A stretch of DNA of 20,136 nt, taken from contig AWGX01000164.1 in NCBI GenBank assembly GCA_000495415.1, forward strand, positions 1 through 20,136, read 5' to 3'. The translations under genes were made by a program, and so were the position numbers. Source of the stretch: Smithella sp. ME-1 (GTDB lineage: Bacteria > Desulfobacterota > Syntrophia > Syntrophales > Smithellaceae). This document shows, one piece after another, positions 14,195-20,136 of this stretch. Positions within the stretch are counted from its first letter, which is position 1, and each line of letters starts with the position of its first letter. A model generated the notes under the pieces. The model was not told where the DNA came from. It did no database searches and saw nothing but the letters and a program-made list of their open reading frames with translations.

Positions 14195-17100
14195 ATGGCA
14201 ACAAACAATAATTCAAATAAAAAAAGTGATGGATGGGATTCATCCGCTCTGAAAGTTAATCTGGAAAGAACAGCCGTAACCATAGAAATACCACAGCAAT
14301 ATGAACCACTTCTCAAGATTGTGGAAGACCACTACGGTTTGCAGAAAAAGACCCGCGAACTATTGACGGAGTTAAACCATCCTTTTGTTAATTGGGAATA
14401 TGTTCTTAAAGAACTCAAAGCAATTTCCATCGGGGATTTTTATATTTACAATAATCACCAGAATGGATTTTCCGCTCTTTCCATAATGCTACATATTTAT
14501 TTCGACGTTATCAGGTTAGCAACAAGTAATGATATAAAAGACAGCGCTATACAATATCTTTTTGATTATATTGATACGATGCTGGCTCAGAGTGGCGAAT
14601 ATCTTACGCGTAATTTAGCCATGTTTCCGGATATTACAGCGTCTCTTATAAATATCGCGGATTTGGATGAAGTTCTCTTCAAGAAATGTTCTGCTTACAT
14701 CAAAAGAGTTATTAAAAGCATCACAGAGAATAATATAGATATTCGAACACCCATGTTCGATCACTTAGTCTACCGGATGTTTAGAATTACATATCGGTTT
14801 TGGCATACCCAGCCGGATCCTTCCGGCTGGTTTGATCAAGCAGAAAACGAAACAAATGAATCAATCAGCGCATATGAACAACTCATAGATCCTCTTAGTC
14901 ACCTTCATATGAGTATGCTTATCGAAAAACTGGAAACACTTGGTCCAAAGTATCAGGAGAAAAACGAAAAACGGATTGAAAGATATCTTGATTTACCGGA
15001 TTACTTTCAGATAGTGAACGGTTATTTGATGGTTGCTGATCAATTAGAAAAATCTCCGGTACATCAAGGCCGCCAGCATCTGACGAAACTGGCTTTTTTA
15101 TTTAAAACAATTGATATTCCCGGTCTGGCAGATATCCATGCCGGAGTCTTGCGGGAAATTACTCATTCCCTCAATAAAGTCTTCCAGGAGGAAAAGAAAG
15201 AAAATCAGATTGATTTTGTCCGCAAAATATTCAGTTTCTTAAACAAAAGCAAATCCCACAGTGAATATCGTGTTGCCATTTTTGATTGCATCACAACAAT
15301 GGCAAAGGAGGTGTTTGCACAAAACAACCATCCCCTTGCAGACACGTTTATTGACGAACTTATAGCTTACGGCTTTCAATATCCGGAGATTAAAGGTTCA
15401 ACGGAAGAATGGCAGGTAAAAGTCAATCCGACTCATATCATAAATATTCGATCCTGGATTGAAATTATCGGGATGAAGCCCAGATGGACTAAAAGACTGA
15501 TTTCTGCGTTGATAATCAATCTGAAAATAGGAGGTGTTTTTGTCCGTGATACAGACCTGATTCAGAAAGATATTTCAACACTTCTCAATACCGATATTGC
15601 TCCGGCATACAACTTGATAAAACAGCTTCTTAGAATATTTCCGGTTTACTTCAGCGAAATCGGAGCTGAAGGCGAGCTGCGGGATATTTCAACCAAGGTT
15701 GATGAGCTTTCTTTGCGCAACGACAAACTGATATATTTCTTCCGCAAACAATCCCATGTGGAAAGCAACAGTCTGCTCGTTAGATTCATCGAAAACATTT
15801 TTTACTATTGGAATTCCGGCAACAAGAATTATCTCCGTGAACATCTTCCCGATGAAGTTTATGAACAGGTTGTAACTTCCGGCGAATATTTCGATGGAAT
15901 GCACAAAGCGTTTAAATACTTCTTTTCGAAGATTAATAATGAAACGAAACAATTCCTCGAATGGGACAATGAAAAAGTATGCAAAGAATTGCATAATGTG
16001 AAAGGCGTTAATGAAAGAGATCAGGAGCGGATAAAGATAATGGTCCGCATTTATCAGCTGATTTATAAAAAGTATAATCCACAGTTTGTAGATTTGTTAA
16101 AAGATCTGGAAATAATAAATGCTTTTCCTAAATCCGATATTTTATCGTTGAAACGTGCCTTGAGTGCCAAAAATCATTATCGCAGTATTATTATCATTCT
16201 GAAATTTTTATCCGTATTGAAGGAACGAATTCTTTCTCCTCAAAAAACGCAGTTTTATGAAAACATATATTACAAACGGCATATAGCAGCAGGTATTCCC
16301 TCGATGTACGGAACCTATTATGAGAAAAAGTTTGAAGCCGTCGGTTTATCATTAAGGCTGGAAAACCTTGCCACAATGCTTTTTGAACAATTGACCCAGT
16401 CGCTTAATCTCAAGTTCATTACCAAGCGTACCATAATGAAAATTCATACATATCTCTGGCTCTATATCAAAGCACTGGAAATTGAAGGCATCGCCACGGA
16501 AGGTCTGGCAGCGAAAGTCAGATACGTAACCAATGCCCTGTCGATCAAACAGTTTTCATTGGAACAGTATGTGGATATTTTCCGTTTTGCTTCCAAGGAT
16601 ACTCAGGACATCATCCGCAATTATTATATCGATGTTCACTCCGCGAATCTGCCCGTTGTTATTGAACAAATATTTCCGCATGATGCTGAAATTGAAAAAA
16701 TACCAGTACATAAAAAACATGAAAAAATAGTCTATCAACAATCGGAAAATTTTATCAGGGGAATAATATCTTCGGCCTTTGCCATTCAGGTTCTGGACAA
16801 CTTTGTTAACGCGATTGTTAAAACACTGAATGCTGAATCGGAAAAATTTAAGGACAACAAACAGATTCTAAAAGTCGTCATGGCTTATAATCCCGAGTTG
16901 ACAGTTTCATCTTTTTACAAAAAAAGCAAAAAAATGGATAATCAGATACTTCTGGGAAATAAAGGGTATTTTCTAAAAGAACTGATATCTTTCGGTTTTA
17001 ATGTGCCTCCGGGGTTTATAATAACCACGGAAGTATTTCGGGCATATGACGCGGCGGTTTATGGTTATAAATATATTTTAAATGATCTTGCTGTCCGAAT

Positions 17101-18415
17101 AAACAAGGAAATAAAAAAACTGGAAAAGATAACCGGACGCAAACTCGGCGATCCAGGTAATCCTTTACTGCTTTCCGTAAGAAGCGGAGCTACCGTTTCT
17201 CTTCCCGGCATGATGAAATCTTTTTTAAACGTAGGCATCAATGAGAGCATAGCGGAAACTCTCAGCAAAAAGAAAGATTTTCACTGGGCGGCATGGGATT
17301 CATATCGCCGCTTCCTGCAAACGTGGGGTATGTTTCATGGAATGAACCGTGATTTATTTGACGCAATAATCAACGAATTCAAGCAGAAATACGGTGTTGA
17401 AAGGAAAATACATTTTGAACCAGAGCAAATGAAACAAATAGCCCTTTCCTATAGAAAGGGGATAATGGACAACGGCATTGAGTTCAAGGAAAAACCTCTT
17501 GACCAGTTAAGACATGCCATTCTTCATGTTTTTGATTCATGGTATTCGGAACAGGCAGAAATTTATCGGCGTCAGATGCATATATCCGATAGATGGGGAA
17601 CGGCTGTAATCGTGCAGGCGATGGTATTCGGCAATCTAAACCAGCATTCCGGATCAGGAGTTATCTTCACCAGGGAACCCAAAAGTTCATCAGCCGATGT
17701 TAATCTCTACGGAGATTTCATATATGGTGTTCAGGGAGATGATATTGTTTCCGGCCTTGCTGAAACATATTCTATTTCGGAAAAACAGCGCGTGGATGAA
17801 TGCAGATATTCCAAAATATCTCTGGAAAAAAAATTCCCTGAAATATACACAGAGCTGTTAAGAATGGCCGAAATACTGGTTTATGAAAAGGGGTTCAATC
17901 ATCAGGAAATTGAATTTACCTTTGAGGGGCCGACCCGCGACAAGTTATATATTTTGCAAACGCGGGATATGAATCAAATAGAGACAAGAAAATGGAAGCG
18001 TTTTAAGGATACCAGGATATTGCAATCATCTATGTTGGGGACAGGAATAGGAGTAAACGGCGGCGCCCTTAGCGGCAGAGCAGTTTATTCGGAAGCTGAT
18101 ATTAAGCTTTTGCGCAGCGCCGAACCCCAAACATCTCTCATTCTGGTACGTCCCGATACTGTTCCGGATGATGTCGGAGTCCTGTTGCAGGTGGAAGGAC
18201 TGCTTACGGCAAAAGGGGGAAGCACCTCGCATGCTGCCGTAACAATACCTCAGTTAAATAAAGTCGGAGTGGTTGGTTTCAGCAAGCTCAAGGTTTATGA
18301 GACAAATGAATACGCTACTATAGAAAATCATACTATTAAAGCGGGAGATTTCATTAGTATAGACGGCTGGAGCGGCACTGTTTATAAAGGTAAGCACGAA
18401 AGTGAAACAGGCTGA
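14195..18415 (+). CDS. Giant PPDK/PEP-synthase-related phosphotransferase lacking the PEP barrel
   Basis: A 1406-residue protein. Residues 1 to about 910 are a long, mostly helical region without any motif I know. From about 915 to 1260 it has the ATP-grasp of pyruvate phosphate dikinase: NKGYFLKEL, SVRSGATVSLPGMM (994-1007, R996), GSGVIFTREP and QEIEFTFEGP...YILQTRD. Residues 1275-1400 are the swivelling phosphohistidine domain, with LVRPDTVPDD and GGSTSHAAV, where H1346 is the phosphorylated histidine. PPDK and PEP synthase continue with a PEP/pyruvate TIM barrel; here the protein stops about 60 residues after His1346. It should use ATP to phosphorylate its histidine, but the acceptor is not defined; the N-terminal region may bind it, as the extra domains of rifampin phosphotransferase and glucan dikinases do. 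AGGAA lies 9 bases before the ATG. It is convergent with the second GAPDH gene. Confidence 0.85.
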   Translation: MATNNNSNKKSDGWDSSALKVNLERTAVTIEIPQQYEPLLKIVEDHYGLQKKTRELLTELNHPFVNWEYVLKELKAISIGDFYIYNNHQNGFSALSIMLHIYFDVIRLATSNDIKDSAIQYLFDYIDTMLAQSGEYLTRNLAMFPDITASLINIADLDEVLFKKCSAYIKRVIKSITENNIDIRTPMFDHLVYRMFRITYRFWHTQPDPSGWFDQAENETNESISAYEQLIDPLSHLHMSMLIEKLETLGPKYQEKNEKRIERYLDLPDYFQIVNGYLMVADQLEKSPVHQGRQHLTKLAFLFKTIDIPGLADIHAGVLREITHSLNKVFQEEKKENQIDFVRKIFSFLNKSKSHSEYRVAIFDCITTMAKEVFAQNNHPLADTFIDELIAYGFQYPEIKGSTEEWQVKVNPTHIINIRSWIEIIGMKPRWTKRLISALIINLKIGGVFVRDTDLIQKDISTLLNTDIAPAYNLIKQLLRIFPVYFSEIGAEGELRDISTKVDELSLRNDKLIYFFRKQSHVESNSLLVRFIENIFYYWNSGNKNYLREHLPDEVYEQVVTSGEYFDGMHKAFKYFFSKINNETKQFLEWDNEKVCKELHNVKGVNERDQERIKIMVRIYQLIYKKYNPQFVDLLKDLEIINAFPKSDILSLKRALSAKNHYRSIIIILKFLSVLKERILSPQKTQFYENIYYKRHIAAGIPSMYGTYYEKKFEAVGLSLRLENLATMLFEQLTQSLNLKFITKRTIMKIHTYLWLYIKALEIEGIATEGLAAKVRYVTNALSIKQFSLEQYVDIFRFASKDTQDIIRNYYIDVHSANLPVVIEQIFPHDAEIEKIPVHKKHEKIVYQQSENFIRGIISSAFAIQVLDNFVNAIVKTLNAESEKFKDNKQILKVVMAYNPELTVSSFYKKSKKMDNQILLGNKGYFLKELISFGFNVPPGFIITTEVFRAYDAAVYGYKYILNDLAVRINKEIKKLEKITGRKLGDPGNPLLLSVRSGATVSLPGMMKSFLNVGINESIAETLSKKKDFHWAAWDSYRRFLQTWGMFHGMNRDLFDAIINEFKQKYGVERKIHFEPEQMKQIALSYRKGIMDNGIEFKEKPLDQLRHAILHVFDSWYSEQAEIYRRQMHISDRWGTAVIVQAMVFGNLNQHSGSGVIFTREPKSSSADVNLYGDFIYGVQGDDIVSGLAETYSISEKQRVDECRYSKISLEKKFPEIYTELLRMAEILVYEKGFNHQEIEFTFEGPTRDKLYILQTRDMNQIETRKWKRFKDTRILQSSMLGTGIGVNGGALSGRAVYSEADIKLLRSAEPQTSLILVRPDTVPDDVGVLLQVEGLLTAKGGSTSHAAVTIPQLNKVGVVGFSKLKVYETNEYATIENHTIKAGDFISIDGWSGTVYKGKHESETG

Positions 18416-18419
18416 AAAC

Positions 18420-18463
18420 AAACCGCTCATCGGCTGCGAATAACAATAGCCAATGAGCGGTTT
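18420..18463. terminator. Bidirectional terminator between the PPDK-like and GAPDH-like genes
   Basis: AAACCGCTCAT (18420-18430) pairs with ATGAGCGGTTT (18453-18463). A second stem, GGCT (18432-18435) with AGCC (18448-18451), extends it across a C/A mismatch. It fills the 54-base gap between two convergent genes. Confidence 0.8.
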
Positions 18464-18469
18464 GGTTTA

Positions 18470-19747
18470 CTATGAAATATTTTTGTGAATATATACGGTT
18501 AGATCACCTACTCTGTTTGTATAACTCCCGAATTCATTGTCATACCATCCGAATATTTTTGCATGAACGACAGGTACTTTCATCACGTTTTCGGGGAAAG
18601 CTTTTATAACCTCTGCCGGTAAATTGGGAATATGCGAGATATCCAGATTAATAAACGCCGTGCGTGTATGATTAAACTGTCCTTCGATGATTACCGCGGC
18701 ATCCACTCCGATCAGGTCAGTTGATATATTTTGTTCCATCGTAAATTTTATCATGCGTTCAGGATTTCTTTCGGCTGCTTTTCGGTAAAAGTCATTGATC
18801 ATTTTTGTAGTGATGGCATTTTCAATGCCGCGCTTATTCGCGTGAGTTTGAAAAGTTATATTAAGAACGATTAAGGACAAGGTACTGGTTTGTATTCTGA
18901 TTGAATCCGCCATAAAACCAATATTCTTTACTTCCGGGATAACTTCAGCCAGCGCTTGGGCAGCGTTTGTGGATGTCAGAATAATATTGTTTAAAATGCT
19001 CCTGTTCTTTCTCAAATCCTTTTCTCCAGCTTTGGGAACACTGTCCAGCACGCTTTGGGAGTTGGTTACGGCGTGAACAGTGGACATTGAAGCCGTAAGA
19101 ATATTGCTTGTTTCTTCATTTTCCAGAAGAGGTTTAATCATATGAGCAAGTCCTGTAGTTGTACAGGAAGCTGCGGAAATAAGAAGATGTTTCTTCGGGT
19201 CAAAGGCAGTGTGATTTATCCCGTAAATCAAAGTAGTGGCGTCATCCGGCACGGAAAAAGCCTTGTTCTTTATTTTAAAAGGGGAAGAATTGATAACAAC
19301 CCTGGCCCCGCCGTGCAAGTGCCCGCGTATGGAACCGTTTTTGTTGTCCGAAGCAACGGTAGGATCCTTAAATTTCCCCGTGCAATCCAGGACGATATCG
19401 GCTCCGTATTGTCGCCATGGAATATCGGCGGGATTTCTTGCTTCACGAAGTATAGTGACCGGTACGCCATCAACCATCAGTTTGCCTTTTTTTTCGTCTG
19501 TGATTTTAACAACACTTTCCGCTTTCATACCGTAGAGAAATCTGTGCAGTAATCCATAGGTTGCATCTTTTTCAATTAACTGGGCGATAGCATCCATTCC
19601 TGTGCCCACTTCCCGTCCGAAATTAACAATAATTTCCTTAAAATATTTTCTGCCGACATGGTGCCATAGAGACAGCTTTCCGATTCTTCCCAAACTATTG
19701 ATACCGAGTACCGGCGGCCTGTTTTCCAATATTTGAACTTTTGCCAT
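18470..19747 (-). CDS. Divergent second glyceraldehyde-3-phosphate dehydrogenase
   Basis: A 425-residue member of the GAPDH family, about 90 residues longer than the operon enzyme. It keeps the Rossmann motif LGINSLGRIGK (14-24), catalytic C195 in SAASCTTTGLAH, the histidine in STVHAVTN, the STNAAQALAEVIPEV helix and C-terminal GWYDNEFGSYTNRV. It departs from normal GAPDH in SCTTTG (usually SCTTNC) and in having VNFGREVG (41-47) where the operon enzyme has VNDLAD. Losing that aspartate points to altered NAD/NADP preference. Extra length lies mainly in the N-terminal half and around 310-330. AAAGGAGG lies about 12 bases upstream of the ATG. It may serve gluconeogenesis, biosynthesis or another aldehyde phosphate. 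A leader with a promoter and terminator lies upstream. Confidence 0.9.
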   Translation of the reverse strand: MAKVQILENRPPVLGINSLGRIGKLSLWHHVGRKYFKEIIVNFGREVGTGMDAIAQLIEKDATYGLLHRFLYGMKAESVVKITDEKKGKLMVDGVPVTILREARNPADIPWRQYGADIVLDCTGKFKDPTVASDNKNGSIRGHLHGGARVVINSSPFKIKNKAFSVPDDATTLIYGINHTAFDPKKHLLISAASCTTTGLAHMIKPLLENEETSNILTASMSTVHAVTNSQSVLDSVPKAGEKDLRKNRSILNNIILTSTNAAQALAEVIPEVKNIGFMADSIRIQTSTLSLIVLNITFQTHANKRGIENAITTKMINDFYRKAAERNPERMIKFTMEQNISTDLIGVDAAVIIEGQFNHTRTAFINLDISHIPNLPAEVIKAFPENVMKVPVVHAKIFGWYDNEFGSYTNRVGDLTVYIHKNIS

Positions 19748-19912
19748 TACAAAAATATCCTCCTTTATTTATGAAGCTCCAATGCCGCAAATAAAACGCA
19801 TTGCAATTGGTAAGTTAGATCCTGACGTTGCCGGGACAAAGTAAAGGGCGGTAAACCCGTGATTCTTGCTTTCGCAGGCTGTAACATTCCAATAGATTTG
19901 ATTATTTTAATG
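19748..19912 (-). promoter_or_regulatory. Leader between the intrinsic terminator and the second GAPDH gene
   Basis: No gene recognised in this 165-base stretch apart from the strong RBS (AAAGGAGG) close to the GAPDH start. It contains GC-richer segments around 19835-19885 that could fold, but I match no known riboswitch consensus. A 75-codon frame (19765-19992, minus) crosses this region and the terminator; I do not call it as a gene. Confidence 0.4.
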
Positions 19913-19937
19913 AAAAAAAATGCAGGGAACCCCTGCA
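19913..19937 (-). terminator. Intrinsic terminator in the leader of the second GAPDH gene
   Basis: On the minus strand TGCAGGG and CCCTGCA (19937-19931 and 19927-19921) form a 7-bp GC-rich stem with a 3-base loop, followed at once by eight T (19920-19913). It lies about 100 bases after the predicted RNA start and 165 before the GAPDH ATG, the geometry of a transcription attenuator or the end of a small RNA. Confidence 0.75.
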
Positions 19938-20016
19938 GAAATATTATATAATTAAAACTATTCATAAAAGGTTTTGTGGTGACCGGGACCATGAAAACTC
20001 TCCCTTAAAAGGTCAC
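19938..20016 (-). ncRNA. Structured leader or small RNA upstream of the second GAPDH gene
   Basis: At the 5' end of the predicted minus-strand RNA, GTGACC (20016-20011) pairs with GGTCAC (19984-19979), and inside it GGGA (20004-20001) pairs with TCCC (19988-19985). The inner stem would hide a Shine-Dalgarno-like GGGAGAG that lies 5 bases before an ATG at 19992. With the terminator at 19913 this makes an RNA of about 100 bases. It could be a riboswitch/attenuator for the GAPDH gene or an independent small RNA. No known family was recognised. Confidence 0.4.
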
Positions 20017-20020
20017 AGCT

Positions 20021-20049
20021 TTCATACAGGAAAGGCGGATTGAAGTCAA
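20021..20049 (-). promoter_or_regulatory. Promoter for the leader and second GAPDH gene
   Basis: On the minus strand TTGACT (20049-20044) is exactly 17 bases from TATGAA (20026-20021). The RNA would start near 20014. Confidence 0.55.
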
Positions 20050-20136
20050 TAAAAAACGAATATCATAAAGCGTGTAATGCATTTAAATAGTTTATATAAT
20101 AGAAAAATTGACTCACTACTGTCCGGAATAATCCGT
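20050..20136. other. AT-rich end of window, no feature recognised
   Basis: No gene seen. TTGACT near 20108 on the plus strand could be the -35 box of a gene lying beyond the window, but its -10 region is not resolved. Confidence 0.2.

Noticed and set aside
19800..19900. Possible tRNA or known riboswitch (c-di-GMP, glycine, cobalamin) in the GAPDH leader
   Set aside because: No T-loop or acceptor pairing and no match by eye to the conserved cores of these classes.
19765..19992. 75-codon minus-strand frame with an RBS-like GGGAGAG, ending 17 bases before the second GAPDH gene
   Set aside because: It reads straight through a strong intrinsic terminator and its sequence looks like translated non-coding DNA. 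At most its start may act as a leader peptide.

Overview
The window looks like a chromosomal piece from an anaerobic deltaproteobacterium (Desulfobacterota), most likely of the Syntrophus/Smithella type. This rests on gene content only: a stand-alone [4Fe-4S] acyl-CoA dehydratase activase, a desulforedoxin-type iron protein, a free-standing SWIB protein, a DarB/PA3286-like ketoacyl synthase III, a DUF1846 protein and a very large PPDK-related protein. The DNA is AT-leaning. I see no rRNA, tRNA, CRISPR array, transposase or integrase.

Layout. (1) 1-1310: a small accessory cluster with a HARE-type winged-helix protein carrying a PD-(D/E)xK-like nuclease domain and two small unknown proteins. 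A perfect 22-bp palindrome sits on the stop/start junction of the first two genes. (2) 1378-3334: a deleted relic of an activase gene, a family-2 glycosyltransferase, then the intact activase gene. (3) 3427-6807: SWIB protein (minus), ketoacyl synthase III, DUF1846 protein. (4) 6972-9942: the glycolytic operon gap-pgk-tpiA. (5) 10115-11431: a sialidase-like lipoprotein followed by a relic of the 3' end of a tpiA gene. (6) 11444-13396 (minus): alanine racemase with an extra C-terminal region of about 280 residues. (7) 13662-13937: a desulforedoxin domain fused to a histone-H1-like lysine tail. (8) 14195-18415: a 1406-residue protein with the ATP-grasp and phosphohistidine domains of PPDK/PEP synthase but no PEP/pyruvate barrel. 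(9) 18470-19747 (minus): a second, divergent GAPDH, preceded by a promoter, a structured leader and an intrinsic terminator.

How the genes work together. Gap, Pgk and TpiA catalyse consecutive steps of lower glycolysis/gluconeogenesis and are clearly one transcription unit. The second GAPDH and the PPDK-like protein converge on a shared terminator; their chemistry (triose phosphate, phosphoryl transfer through histidine) hints at central carbon metabolism, but nothing here proves a link. The other genes look like independent units with their own promoters or terminators.

The most unusual signal is a pattern seen twice. A cell-surface-type gene (glycosyltransferase; sialidase) lies between an intact metabolic gene and a diverged, truncated copy of that same gene (activase; tpiA). 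These look like scars of gene acquisition by recombination. Other points for follow-up are the PPDK-like protein with no visible acceptor domain, the racemase extension, the iron-protein/histone-tail fusion and the attenuator-like leader of the second GAPDH.
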